In this document: one piece after another, positions 1 to 12,130 of the stretch
Layout: each line of letters opens with the position of its first letter
Position numbering within the stretch: the first letter of the stretch is position 1
NCBI RefSeq assembly: GCF_016859285.1
Contig: NC_053411.1
Coordinates: forward strand, 17,719,722 to 17,783,721
Length of the DNA stretch: 64,000 bases
Direction of reading: 5' to 3'
DNA from: Xiphias gladius
Taxonomy: Eukaryota > Chordata > Actinopteri > Istiophoriformes > Xiphiidae
Program-made: the position numbers and the translations under genes
The notes under the pieces: generated by a model
Databases searched by the model: none
Told to the model about the DNA's origin: nothing
The model's input: the letters and a program-made list of their open reading frames with translations, nothing else

Positions 1-1610
1 TGCTCTTGGTAATGAAGGAACGTGTCGCCCAGCGCAACAGTTCGGCTCATTCAAGTGTTTTGAATAGTTTTCGGACAAAAACGGAGCTCTGTGGCACAGA
101 GGAATCACATATATATCAGGCTTTTAATATACACACAGTACGCGTCAGTAGGAGACATTCAGGGTAGATTTCGGTCTTTTTATAGATTTGTTGAAAAGAA
201 GAAAAAATACAGAATGATGCCAGACTTAGTCTTCAAGCCATATTTCATCAGGTAGTGATTTACAAATGAACTGATGGTGGATTATTCATTATTCACATCC
301 ATGTTGATGAAGATTAATGATCAAAAACAGTTTTATTTTGGGTTTGTTGTAGACAACGACTATTGCAACCTGACAAAGATCTGACTGGGATTTTTCTTAG
401 TTGTAGATAATATTATTTGGATTTTTATGTATTTAGTGTAATGGAATTATTCAATCATTTGTTTATTTTCAATAACAGTGATGGAAAAAAAAGCATAAAA
501 AGAAATTATGTAAAATGTGTATCCATAAGGGCAAATTCACACATTAGGCAGTTAATCAGCTACACAATTGTTTGTCCTATAGTAAATCAGAAACTGAATA
601 TCTTGCGATTTAGGCAAAAAAAGCAATTTTAAGACTTCAGGTTGGACTTTAAGAATCGGGGTCGAAATTTTTCACAATTTTGTTGCATTTTATTTGGTAA
701 ACAATCATATAACTAGGAACAATGTCATCAGATTAGTCAATCTTAAAATGACTGTTAGTTGCATTCCCAGTAGCTTCAGTCGTGATGTGGCATTAATGTG
801 AGCTTCCCACTGTGATCAAGGCTAATATGCAGGAGGCTAAAAGCCAACAAGCTAAAAGCTTCATAAAAGAACAGTCTGTAAAATCCTCTCCAGTTTATTG
901 TAACACAGCATTTTACGGATTGTGTTTCATAATATAAGTTAACAATAAGTCCTCAACATGTCACGGTAACGTGTCAGTGTGTCACGCTGCCGTGAGAGGA
1001 AAAAAGAGAAGTTTAGCAGATATTTACCGTCCTTCCACATGCGTTAAAAGTGAAGTGCATGACACTGAAGCGTGCAGAGCGACCGCCTCTTCCGACAGAC
1101 GAGTTCCTCTGAATTCATGGCATTATTTTGAAATGATCAGTATTCTCTGTTTCTTCTTTTCGGTGGCTGCAGCGGGCTTCCTCGGATTACTTTCAACCAG
1201 CACAAACACTTTTATCCCCACCGCACTTACTCCATTAAATAAACACTTTATGGTAAATTTGAGCCCTTATTTTGCCTGCAGTGTTTTTAATGCAGCCTTA
1301 CTGTTGTTATTATTATTCCTCTATAATGATTGGCTTTCAGTGTACTGCCTCCGTCCGCGTTATGGATTTACGCTGCCACCGCTGATTGGCCTTTGGGTTT
1401 ATAATAAAGATGATCCTGAAGTGAGCTGACTACACACACACTCACAGTCCACAGTCACAGAGAAGTCGACCAGTGATAACTTCCACAGGGACTCATCATT
1501 AGTAGAATTTGAACCGCACATTAAAAAAAAGAAAAAGAAAAATATGGCAGCTGAAGATTTATGTCATGAATAGCTTAGCAGACTCTTTTCTTTTCTTTTT
1601 TTTTCCACAG
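1..1610. other. Intronic DNA upstream of the first visible znf827 exon
   Basis: No exon is supported here. The stretch is AT-rich and has no splice-flanked open frame that continues the zinc-finger protein. The one long open frame (971-1429, starting at GTG) lacks flanking splice sites and any recognisable family, so I treat it as chance. Confidence 0.5.
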
Positions 1611-4600
1611 AAACCCAAACCAGCCTCAGCAGAGATCAAACCACAGGTTGCTCTTACTTCTACAGGTAACACACAAACACACAAACACACACACACAAAT
1701 TTGTACCACTGTACTTGTGAGGACCCTCATCGACATAGCCTTAACCCAAACTTAATTCTACCCTTAACCCCCCAAAACCATCAAACAGCCCCTTTGAAGA
1801 GGTAAATACCGGAAAGATCGTCCCCACTTTCCAAAAATATCCTCACAAGGACCAACAGTGGAACTGGTCCTCACAAAGACAGACACAAACACAAACACAC
1901 TCTTTGAATCCCTTTGCCGTCTTTATTGCCGAATGTTATCTCATTTTATTCACCAGTAAAGCTTTGAAAATGTGTCTTTCCTGCCTGCGATCGCTGTGAA
2001 CAGATCGTTGGTATAGTCTGTGGTTGTATGTGGAGACCCAAAGTCCTGATGTGTCTTCCTGTCTTGACCCTGTTCCCATGGCCTCTGTAACTCAGTACAG
2101 TCTCTCATGAACTTATCTTTCATCAGTCTCTCTGGAACAGTGTAATATGTTTTGGGGGTTTTCAAACCACACACTAAGACAAGATGAGTGTCCTATAAAT
2201 TCAACGACGATTATTTTGTTAGCATTGATGAAAACTACGGCTCCGGTGAAATTTTTTTTTCAGAGTGGTAGGCTGCACATTTTACTTAATTGTAAGAGTT
2301 TCTCTTCACCGTGATTTCTACCAACGGTTTTTTTGATGTCATCTTTCCAACCTTTTAGATGTAATCTCGGTCTAAACGAGACTAAGAGTCTCTCTCTGTG
2401 AGTTTCTGCTTAGACAGCAGTGTTTTGAGCTAAGTGCTAACATTCCCATAATGAAGATGCCAAGCAGGTGGGATTTTTACAGTGTTCACCATCTTCCATT
2501 GTCTAACATCTTCTGTATTAGCACTAAACACAAAGTAGAGCTGAGGCTGATGGGAACGTCGTTAGTTTTAAACCAAAGCGTTGGACATATTGAAATTTTG
2601 ACCAGATGATGGCGCTAGAGGAAGGGTCAGAGGATGACCAAAGTGAGTACGGTTTATCCTGAGTGGAACCTGAATGTCTGAACCAAATTTCATGGCAATC
2701 CGTCCGGTCGTCGTTGAGACATTTCAGTCTGGACCGCAGAGAGGGACCGTGGCTCCGTTGGCTCAAAACGTACTGTATACTCCGTCTAACCCTCCTCCTG
2801 TCTCTGAATTAAGACATGTCCCACCGGGGCCAATTCCCCCCCCCCCTTTCAGCTCCGTTTGCTGAGGACAGCGCCCCCTACCTGTTTTATGCTAGAAAGC
2901 CAATCAGCAAGGTTGAAATATTTTCCTTTTTTTTAAAATTTGCTGATCAGTTAAAAAAAAAGATGTTAGTAGTTGTTGTAGTCGTACAAAAAAGGTCCGT
3001 GTACATGGAAAGAAATGCGTAGAAAAATCAAATACCTGTTGCCGTGGCTACTACATTACATGCCATACCTGCGACACGCACTTGTCCTCCAGGTGCCACG
3101 TGTGCGGGTTTGAGACGGAGGGGCGCGCCCTTTTTCAGAGTCACATGACGGAACACCGCCAATGGGAGCGCGACTCCTTCTCGCTGCGCTGCTGCGTGTG
3201 CGACTACTCGACCAATCAGGAGGCAGAGATGAGAGGTCACGCCGACACGCACCTTCAGGGCGACTCGGGAGTCGGCGGAGACATGAGGTGGGTTCATTTT
3301 GAGCTCAATTCTAAGTGTTGGTGTGTGTGAGAGCTTGACTGATACACGCATTGATATTTGCGAGTTTAAATATCCGATAACAACATAGTGATAATCGTTT
3401 TTTTACTGTAACATAAGCAGATATTTTTGATAAGGATCCCTTCAGTTTCGTTCCTAAAAAGCTGTAACCAGCAAACGACGAAGAGAGATTTACGAAAATA
3501 AAGTTAAAACATTCTCTTAAAGTAATTTTCTTTGTGAATTTTTGACTTTATCCTCGAAATACCGTTTAATTTTCAAAATGTTAAAATGTTAAATTATAAT
3601 GACTTTTTCTCCAAATACTACGTTTTTTCTGAATATATTACGACTTTTTTGTGTCTTTTTGACTCAATTGTTGAAGTATTACTAATTTGTTCTTAAAATA
3701 TTATGAATTTCTCCCCTTTTTTTTCCCTTTACTTCACTTTTTGTTTTTGAATCTCCTAATCTCAGATCTATTTATTTTTTCTTTTGTGCTGCATACTGAT
3801 ATGGATGTACTGTATCTGTACTACGCTAAAATCGGCAGAGTTACCAACCATGCAGTAATACTGGTCAGTCACTAGCAGGAGGTTGGGCCTAAAATAAATA
3901 AGAATACATGGAAAAATATGAAGTTATCCAGTATTTTACCATTTCGCTTAACCTGTTTGCACTGCATCCAGTTAGCCTGTAGTCCGAGCTCTCCTACTGC
4001 TTCCAAAACCTTGATGGCAGCCTCCTACGAACAGCAACTGTGACTAATAAAACAAACACTCATGTGCTAATCTTCATATTAATGGTTTTGGCTTTTTTAA
4101 AATACAACAAACTGCCGTTTTTTTTTTTTTTACGAACAGGAAATGATGCACACCGTGTGCAGGCAGACATCAGTCAAACGCAGTGGGAAAACAAAATGTT
4201 TTTCCAGAGATTTAACACGTGTTTGAGTTCGCAAAGAACTCACCATTGTCCAGAACCGGTTTTCATTTTATTCGATTCTTACTGTGCATAGCTCTGCATT
4301 GCAATCGGGCACCACAGGTGTTTTTCACGGCAGGTATTGTGATTTTTCATAGAAGGAAAAGCACAGATGTTACTTATAACCTTAACGATGGCTCTGTTCC
4401 ATTCAAGCGTCCCAGTTAATTTGAAATTAAGCTTCTTCTCTGATCAGGACATCCCTTGGCGGGAGTGAAGTCTGCAGGATTGGACAGTAACGGTCAGGAA
4501 TCCTGCGGCCGTGGGCAGGTGTAGTGTTGTAATGACAGTCCAGTGCAGGGTCCTGCAAGAGTGTGTGTTTTCTGTTTGTTCTGACGTGTGTTCTCTTCTT

Positions 4601-5386
4601 TTGTACCTTTGAGTGTGTCTTTCATGTTTTTTGGTCATGTAATGTGTGTGTGTGTGTGTGTGCGTGTCCGTGTTCGTGTGCGTGTGTGTGTCATTAACCC
4701 CTCCCTCCCTCCTGACTCCCAGATGCCCCGTCAACCCTCCTGCCGCCGCCGCCGCCTCCCGCAGTACTCTGGCAGTTGCCATGGCAACCCAGCCGGAGAA
4801 GAGCACCTCTGAGCATCGCTGCCGCATCTGCCAGGGGTCGTTTCCAGGGCAACAGGAGCTGCTCATTCACTTCCAGGGTCATCGCCAAGGCAACCAGTAC
4901 CGGTGCGACCGGTGCGGCCACCTGACGCGGACAGCCAACAAGCTGGTGGAGCACGTTCGCGTGCACACGGGGGAGCGGCCGTTCACCTGTGACCTCTGCC
5001 CCTACAGCGCCAAGCGGCGGGACAGTCTGCGCCTGCACTGCAAAGTCAAACACGCCGCGCATGTGAACGGGAACGTGGCGGACACGCCCAACGACGTGCA
5101 CACGCACCGATCGTACGTGCACAGAGACAATCAGCGTTCAAACAAGCACGTTCAGCGGCTGCACACACCGCCCAACACACACACTGCTGCACCCTCCTCC
5201 TCCTCTCTTCCTCCTCTTCATCCCTCGCTCTCTGACCGGGCAGGGTGGAGGGATTTGTCTCCTCTCCTCCCCATCACGACACTCATCTCTCTGAAACCAC
5301 GCTCTCCTTCTTCGCCCTCCTCCTCCTCCTCCCCCTCCACCAAACACTCCTTTCTCGGTTACCTTGGTCTAACAACGTCTTTATGA
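1611..5386 (+). CDS. znf827: ZNF827-type C2H2 zinc-finger protein, last three coding exons (5' partial)
   Basis: Coding exons are 1611-1665, 3093-3287 and 4723-5386 (TGA at 5384-5386), giving 303 codons plus stop. The first exon follows a strong pyrimidine tract and CACAG and ends CAG|GTAACA. Only one frame of it joins exon 3093 in phase, and that join reads CSYFYRCHVCGFETE, which resembles the human ZNF827 C-terminal region as I remember it. Five C2H2 fingers are visible. Two are in the middle exon (CHVCGFETE..., then CCVCDYSTN...). Three are in the last exon (CRICQGSF..., CDRCGHLT..., CDLCPYSA...), with a TGERPF linker between the last two. A Ser/Pro-rich tail follows, ending in a hydrophobic stretch before the stop. 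The family is nuclear, and human ZNF827 is reported to recruit NuRD at ALT telomeres. Earlier exons lie left of the window. Identity as ZNF827 is likely; a fish paralogue is possible. Confidence 0.82.
1672..1890. repeat. CA tract plus dispersed 'TGTGAGGACC' teleost repeat
   Basis: A short (CA)n run is followed by a CTTGTGAGGACCCTCAT start, a CCTTAACCC-rich middle and a TCCTCACAA end. The same arrangement recurs at about 54,732-54,970 and 56,400-56,560, each time beside a (CA)n tract, so this is a dispersed family. It lies in the znf827 intron just after the 55-nt exon. Confidence 0.7.
2515..2745 (+). repeat. Dispersed 'GATGGCGCTAGAGG' repeat, copy A
   Basis: This copy shares the order CACTAAACACAAAGTA - GATGATGGCGCTAGAGG - AAATTTCATGGCAATCC - GTTGAGACATTTCAG with copies at about 6,681-7,018 and 11,748-12,130. 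Reverse-orientation copies are at about 36,322-36,600, 39,178-39,262 and 62,371-62,545. It is intronic in znf827. I cannot assign it to a named transposon class. Confidence 0.75.
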
Positions 5387-6400
5387 ATGATTTCTTTCTC
5401 TCCTCGCCTCCTCTTCCTCTCCTCTCCTTTCCTTGTCTCCTCACCTGTACCCCTCTCCTCTGCTACTTTCCTCATTTCTCCTCTTTTCCTCTGCTAGTTT
5501 CCTCTTCTCCTGTCTTTGTGTAGTCGTCCTCTCTCCTCCCCTCCTTTCTTTTTCTATCTTTTACCCTCCTCCTCTCCTTTTCTCTCCCATTTTCTTCTTT
5601 GCTCATCTCTCCTTCTCTCCTCATTTCCTCTCCTGTGCTCCTCTTCCCTCCCTGTATCCTGTCTTCTTCTCTCCTTCTCTGCTGTCCATTCCTTGTCCTT
5701 TCTCCTCTACTCCTTTCCCATGCTCTTTTCCTCATTTCCCCTTGTGTCCTCCTCTCCCGTCCTTTCCTTGTTTGCCCTCCTGTCTCCTTTTAAATCCTCT
5801 CCTCTTCTCTCCTTTGTTTCCTCTCCTCCTCGTCCATCCTTATTTCCTTGTCTCTTCTCTCTTCTTTCCTCTCCTCCTCCCCCTCGTTGTCTCGTCTTCT
5901 GTTTCTCCCCTCCTTCCCCCTTCTCTTCCTCCTCTTTTCTGCTCTTCTCATTTCCACTCCTCTCTTCCTCTCTCCTCTCCTTGTCTCCTATTTTCTCCTC
6001 TCTCCACGCCATGTTTCATCTTCTCTCATCTCCTTGTTTCCTCTCCTCCTGCCTCCTCTTCTATCCATCCACTGGACTGTTAAAGTGATGGATGTAAAGC
6101 CCTGTAATGTATCCAAGGTACTGTCACTCAACACTATGTATGAGAATGTCAAACAGCTACTGTTATGCTCATTGCACTGAAAACACACAGATAAGGAACG
6201 TTTTGAATTTATTGAACTTTTGCATCATGCTCGTGATTTTTGCTGCATTCCTGCCTGCTTTAGCCTCTCATGTAATCACTGAACTCTTAGCTATTTAACC
6301 GTGTGACATATTTATTGCCTGTCTCTCTTGTTCCTCAGAAACCCTGCACTTAAAAATCCTCTTCTCACATCGTTTTGCATAAAAAAACACAACGATTTAA
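5387..6400 (+). other. znf827: znf827 3' UTR (3' end uncertain)
   Basis: This is the sequence after the znf827 stop. It opens with a long C/T tract and then becomes a mixed sequence (about 6,070-6,300) of non-repeat character. No canonical AATAAA is seen before about 6,766, where one occurs inside a dispersed repeat, so the end is a guess. Confidence 0.45.
5391..6068 (+). repeat. About 680-bp polypyrimidine (C/T) tract
   Basis: Almost every base on the + strand is C or T, with TCCTCTCC-like units and only scattered purines. It begins within 10 bases of the znf827 stop and continues a C/T-rich bias already present in the Ser/Pro-coding end of the last exon. Long open frames on both strands here follow from the composition and are not genes. 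Confidence 0.9.
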
Positions 6401-6680
6401 TGTGAAGATAATTTTTTCCAATTTTTTTTTGTTTCGTTGTTGTTGTAGAGAAAATCACTACAAAGAAATTATCCTAACAAGTCATTTAATCTTTTACTGA
6501 CTCCCAGAGATGTGAGACAATTTCACCTGTTTCCGAATAACAAGTTTTTCGAGAAATTTCTAGGAGCAAGTAACGTGACAATTTATTTGTTCGGGTCGTG
6601 TTTCAAGAAAGAAAATTCCTGCTTCCTGCTTTGTTTATATTCTACGTTCAATGCCTCAGTTTAGTGTTTTAACATTTGGT

Positions 6681-7018
6681 AATTAACACTAAACACAAGG
6701 TACAGCTTAGGCTGACGGGAATGTATTTAGTTTTGCAGGTATTTAGACATAAACCAAAATATTGGACAAATAAAAGTGTTCACCCGATGATGGCGCTAGA
6801 GGGAAAGTGAGAGGATCGACAAAGTTCCATCCATCTAATACTGGTTGAGACATGTAACTCAAGACCGCAACAAAGTCAACCTCATGGTGGCGCCATAGGA
6901 AAAGTCAGAGGATCACCAAGGTCTTTGGGATTCATCCTCTGGGGACAATGAACGTCTGCACGAAATTTCATGGCAATCCATCCGATAGTTGTTGCGATAT
7001 TTCAGCCTGGACCAAGCG
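6681..7018 (+). repeat. Dispersed 'GATGGCGCTAGAGG' repeat, copy B
   Basis: This copy contains two successive half-units (GATGGCGCTAGAGG near 6,789 and CATGGTGGCGCCATAGG near 6,884), each followed by a GAGGATC motif, and ends near the TTCAGCCTGGACCAA motif. It is longer than copy A. Confidence 0.75.
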
Positions 7019-7289
7019 ATGCATGGCTGATAAACCCCGTTACCTTATCCCACCGATGGCTTGTTGCAGTGGTAACAAAAGCAGCTTGTAAGTGAGAGGT
7101 GCACAGGCCATGGAGACTGGCTTTCAGGACGAAGTGATAGGTCGTCGCCATCCTGTTGTACGCGTTCGAAGAGCGGGACGATTTTCTGAAAAACCTTTTC
7201 CGTTCCAGAAAGGTTGACGCGGCTTCACCAGGTTTAGCTCTCATCTGAGGTCATTTTCAACTCTGAGCCAAATCTTTCAAAATCAGCTT

Positions 7290-7560
7290 TAGTTTCAGGC
7301 AACATTTATTTTTCAATTATCAATAAATCTGCTGATTATGTTCTCAATTAATCTAATTATTTGGTCTTTAAAATGACAAGATGAAAATGAAGAGCAAATT
7401 GTAAAAAATACCTAGAGCCAAAGGAGATGTCTTCAAATTGCTTGTTCTGTCTGACCAACAGTCCAAAACCCAAAGATATTCAGTTTATTATCATAGATGG
7501 AAATAGAAAATATTCACATTTGAAAAGGTGGAATCACTGGATTTGGGGCATTTTTATCAA
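7290..7560 (+). repeat. Dispersed 'ATTAATC / CCAAAGATATTCAGTTTA' repeat
   Basis: A family of roughly 200-300 bp with three ordered parts: ATTAATC-rich start, AAACCCAAAGATATTCAGTTTA centre, and an ATTCACATTTGAAAAGG-like end. Related copies are seen near 16,925, 18,480, 22,255, 35,308, 37,925, 42,050, 43,490 and 60,510, in both orientations. Confidence 0.7.
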
Positions 7561-9544
7561 AATTGCTGCTAATTAATTTCTAATAAATTTTAAGTATAAT
7601 TATCTTAAATCAACACAAGAAAAGGTTTCAATTCCTCAGTGAGAATCAGTTCACCACTGTCATTTCATTCTTTGGGGATTTTTAAGGGTACAAGGTTTCT
7701 GGCGGACAGTGATGATATTTCTAATATTTGTGTTGTATATTGATAATGTATTTGTGTTTACATAACTACACGGGACTCCTGAGAGTCTAAAATGTCTTAA
7801 TTTAAAGTTGCACTATATGTGGTTTTGCTGAGACAAAAAAAAATTAATCATTTTAGAATACTTAACCTTTTTTTTTTTAAAAAAACTCTTCACAAAACCA
7901 GAAAGTCCAGTGAAAGTAAATGTGGACCATTTGTTTTTGTTTTTTTAAAGTGTTGGAGGAGAAGTTGAAAACCGCAGCCAAACAGTTTCCCTGCAGCTTC
8001 AGTCCAGGGATCCGGGTTTCCTCTCTGAAGACACTTTCTGTTCACGTGGGCAATCATATACTACCTAAGATTTATATTTTCATCCGTAATATTAATGACA
8101 TGAACACTTTAAACGGGAGGCTCTTTTCGCAGCATCTTTTCCAAGTAACACGGATGCAGGATTGTGCTGGAACGACTTCCGTGTTTGCGTCACCGGACCA
8201 CTCGAGAAGGTGGTGCGACCACGGAGTCGGTCGTGTGAAGGTTTAAAATATTTAAAAATATATCACTTAAATTTGGGTTTGATTACATTGAACGTCCATG
8301 TTTGTTTGGTTTCCAGGCCCATCCGCGTTCTTCAGTGCTAAGTCAGCTATGTCGCAGCAAATTACGACTCGGACGTTGACGTAAATAGCTATTTACAAGT
8401 CAGAAACTGCTAATTACGATAAGTCCGATATGACATGAACGCAGCATTAGGCCCATGAAAATTAGTTGGGACTTTTTGTTGCAGGTAATGCTGCGTTACC
8501 TCTCCTGCACATGCACGTGTCACATTTGTAAACTACACTGAAGCTGCAGATGTAAAATGTCAACATCGGAAAGAACGATGAAAGGAAGACGGCTAGCTAA
8601 AGTGCTGCTAACAACAGGAATAACTAATGGAAAGACTCAGTCGACCTTCAGAGATTCCTACTGAATTTTATTTAATACTTGTGTTGCTTGATTTTTAGCT
8701 GTGATTTATACAGTGTATTATAATTAAATTGAAGTCTCCGAACCGCCAACCTGCTAGCTTCCAACAAGCTAACATTTAATTCAAGTGAGCAAGAGACCGA
8801 GCCTGTTCCGGATGTTGTTAAGTCGACTTAACGAAATGACAACTCTGAAATCGACGTATTTCTTCCATCTTTGTAAAAAAAAAAAAAACAAACGAACAAA
8901 AGAAACAAAAACAAAAGTGTTGAATGAAAAAAACTTCGACGGGACGAATGCATCAATCGCAAACAGAAAACGTGAACTTGACGTCTGACGTGTTTGATGA
9001 AATGAAAGTTTAGTCTGATTATCAGGTTGGAAGATCTCAAAAAAACTGTGTTAGCTTCCTTTCTCGTTAGTTTGCTCGCTAGCTGAGGGTGAATTCAAAC
9101 ATTTTGCACATTATGACAAATAAAGGTTTGATAAAATCTCAAATTTTTATTGGTTTCTTTCTTCATGTGATTTCTTAATAACGTTGAAGATTCATGAGAC
9201 GTAATGTAGCTTTTTATATATTCTTTGGCGTAATAACTGAACACGTGCAGTGGAGGTAATGTGTCTTTAACTGTGGTGACAGGGATAAGAGACTCGCCTC
9301 TTGGCGATTTCACCGCCGTCCGAACCTAAACCCGAAACGCCCACAAACCCCGCAGAGCAGCTACAAGAAAACTCCTGTCCCCCTTCTCATTTGTCAAATG
9401 AGTAAAAAGCTGTCAACACTCAGTTTTAAAGCCCTGGTTCTTCATTATTAATTGTAAAAATAATATCAACCGATAGCTGCGATTTGGAAATAATCTGTAG
9501 AGGGATTACGAGACAACAGGCCCCTGGACACAGACAGTAAAAGG

Positions 9545-9612
9545 CATGTCGTTGGGGGTCGTTGGTGGTCGTTGGTGGTCGTTGGGGGTCGTTGGTGGTC
9601 GTTGGGGGTCGT
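9545..9612 (+). repeat. 10-bp tandem repeat, unit GTCGTTGGTG/GTCGTTGGGG
   Basis: About six to seven consecutive copies of a 10-base unit alternate between two variants. The copies are direct and adjacent with no spacers, so this is a short minisatellite and not a CRISPR array. Confidence 0.85.
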
Positions 9613-10289
9613 TTTGTGTGTCTGTCGTAATTTTGTGTATTTTTGTAGTTGTTTTGCATCACTCTGTGGCCACCTCCCCCCTCCAGGCCCCATCTTGTGT
9701 CTGATTATTGTCGTTTTCTATCGCTTTTTAGTCTTCTGTCTAATTTTTTTTTTTTTTTGTTTTTTGTCATTTTGCACTGCCCCTGCTTCTCAACTCAAAT
9801 GTGGCCACACGCCAGAGTGCAGGAGGCTTTAGTGTTACAACTGATGCTGACATTTTGCAGGACAGTTGTGTCTTTGTTTTTTTAACCTCAGACACCTGGA
9901 TAGAAGCTCCACTCACTAATAACACTACTACTGTTTAATACCGAAGAGCAGCGGGAAGGATCTAAACACAAAATCCCTCAGATTTTGGCTCAGAAATGAG
10001 AGAAAAACAGAATTTAAGAGGCAAATTCGAGAGAAACCAGGGATGAAGGTCACACACCACACTCACCGAACGAGTGGGAGGATAAGTGTCAATCGCCATG
10101 GGTCCTGCCCCCCCTCACTGGTTGCCACGGTTACCTGGCATGTTGTAGGTCTCCATGGCGGCAAGCAGGAGGCCCTTCAATTGGCCGGGAGCCGCTCCGG
10201 GCTCGGCGAATCATCGAGCAGCGCGGAGGCCGGGGGGGAGGGCGAAAAAGCGCTCGGTCACATGCACACAAAGGTCATTATTAGATTTC

Positions 10290-10560
10290 AGCAAATGGTA
10301 TTAGAGGAGAGGAAAGGGGAGCAAAAAGGAGGGAGGACGGAGAGCTGGCGTGTGGAGGAGGAGGAAGATCAGATGTGAAAAGAGGAGGAGGAGGAGGAGG
10401 AGAAGAAAATGAGGTCATGGGAGGGTGTTACAAAGAGGTGAGGAAGAGGCAAAAAGAACAGGTGAAGAAGAGGTCAAGAGGATAAAAAAGGAAGAACACA
10501 GGAGGAAGACAGGAGGCGAAGATGATGATGAGGGGGAGACCATCGCTTTCTTTCTGCTCT
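10290..10560 (+). repeat. Purine-rich (GAGGAG) stretch
   Basis: A G/A-dominated stretch with GAGGAGGAG runs. Open frames across it encode low-complexity Glu/Arg/Lys peptides and are not supported as genes. It lies next to the GC-rich patch at 10.7-11.0 kb. Confidence 0.6.
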
Positions 10561-10779
10561 CGTCCAAAAGGTCAGAGGTCAAGGCAGGAGGCAGAAGGAC
10601 ATTTTCAGACAGAAAGCTCGTCCGTCAAAGGGACAGCCGGGGTGACGTTTGCATCTATAAATGTGGAGCCTGGTGAGTGGAAGCAGTGGACACTACTTCC
10701 TTCCTATCTTCATTCCTCTCTGGGATTATTAAACGGGTAAATTTACACACTAACACATTCGGACGTTGGCAGACGGTAA

Positions 10780-10983
10780 ATGTTTGCTGGTTCTACCCCT
10801 CGGTACCCGCTCCCCCAGGCCCTGCATTTCTACGAGGCCCTGCAGTCGGTGCCACTCTCCGTCCGCCACCACCAGATGTCCTCGGAGATCCCTCCCTTGT
10901 CCCGCGTCGTCCGTCTCCCGTTCTCCATCACCGGACGCTTCCCAGAGAAACGGAAAACGTCCGAAGGGACAAGCCGTGCTTAA
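10780..10983 (+). other. GC-rich patch with coding-like codon bias, function unknown
   Basis: After a CTCCCCCAG acceptor-like site at 10,810-10,818 there is a frame reading ALHFYEALQSVPLS... to a TAA at 10,981. Third positions are mostly G or C (CTG, GAG, CAG, ATC, CGC). A good donor-like CTG|GTGAGT lies at 10,672, but joining it to this site puts the second block in a different frame. The reverse strand is also open and GC-rich at third positions, so direction is unclear. I recognise no family. It could be an orphan exon, a decayed gene or conserved non-coding DNA. Confidence 0.25.
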
Positions 10984-11747
10984 CGTTGAAGCTCACACCG
11001 GTCCGGCCCCTCGTCGTATGTTTGTTCCTGACAGTTAACGAGACTAAGTCCACAGTGTGGCAGGGCACTGCCATCGTTCAAACACGGTATCTGCAGGTTT
11101 TAAGGTCTTAAAAAGCTTTGAATTCAGTTCCCTTAAGAGGCCCGAGGTGATATCGAAGTCTTAAATTTCATCTCCACTTCTGTTTTGGTTTTCTCTTCTT
11201 TTTTCTTTTTTATTTCTGCTTTTTTGTAGAGTTTCAGTCAAACACTTTCACTACAGTGGCTGGGAAGCACATCAACACATAAAGGGCAAGTGTCTGTTTT
11301 AGCTAAGGCTTAAATGAACTTATCAGGTTAATTTATCCGCCTGTTTTCTTTTCCGCTTATCTGGGTCCAGGTCACGTTGAGTTATGTAACTAGGAAGCGT
11401 TGTTGTGTAACTGGGAAGTGCTGACAAAGGTGTGATATATGTATCTAAATAAATTCATGCACTTGGTCACTTCGAGCCTTATCCTGCCCACTGGTTTATA
11501 GTCGTTCTTTGACAGGTGTCCCAGCGAAAAAAGTATTAAATTTCTATTTGGTGTTAAAGAGTCTCGAATTTAATTTGGTTCACCCTGCAGGAACCTTGTT
11601 TCAACCTTTTTAGATGCATAAATAAGACTAGGTAAAAATAAATTCTCACAATTACTAAGCTAACTTGCTGACGATGAGCAGGTAGAGCGTTTATCATCTT
11701 TACCAACTCAATTCCAGCGTGTTAGAGGTGCGTGTTAAAATTTACTA

Positions 11748-12130
11748 ATTAGCATCAAACACAAAGTAGCGCTGAGGGTGGGGATGTCATTAGTTTTGCA
11801 GCTATTGAGTCAAAAGTCCAAAGTACCGGACGAATTGAAATTCTTGACCTGATGATGGCGCTAAAGGAAAAGTTAGGGGATCCCCAGAGTTATTACACTT
11901 CGTCCTGGGGGAGAACATGAACGTCTGAACCGAATTTCAAGGTCATCCATCCAATGGTTGCCGAGACATTTCACTCAAAGCCCCAAACGTGAACCTCGTG
12001 GTGGCGCTAGAGGACAGGTCAGGGGATCCCGAGCGCCTTTAGCATTCATCCTCTGGGGACCGCGAACACGTGCACCAAACTTTGCCGCGATCCATCCCAT
12101 AGCTGTTGAGGCCTTTTAACGGCTAAGGGC
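11748..12130 (+). repeat. Dispersed 'GATGGCGCTAGAGG' repeat, copy C
   Basis: The longest copy in the window. Both half-units are present (GATGATGGCGCTAAAGG near 11,852 and GTGGTGGCGCTAGAGG near 11,998), each followed by GGGGATCCC and a CATCCTC/CGTCCTG motif. Confidence 0.78.

Noticed and set aside
971-1429. 152-codon open frame with two hydrophobic stretches
   Set aside because: It starts at GTG, lies in the znf827 intron, has no splice sites that fit, no recognised family and no coding-like codon bias.
5433-6088. Several overlapping 100-216-codon frames on both strands
   Set aside because: They arise from the purine-free polypyrimidine tract, which has few stop codons in any frame. The products are low-complexity Ser/Leu/Pro or Arg/Glu/Gly.
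9545-9612. Possible CRISPR-like array
   Set aside because: Units are 10 bases, adjacent and without spacers, in a vertebrate genome. It is a short tandem repeat.
10043-10378. 111-codon frame ahead of the purine-rich stretch
   Set aside because: No splice support or recognisable domain, and it runs into GAGGAG low-complexity sequence.
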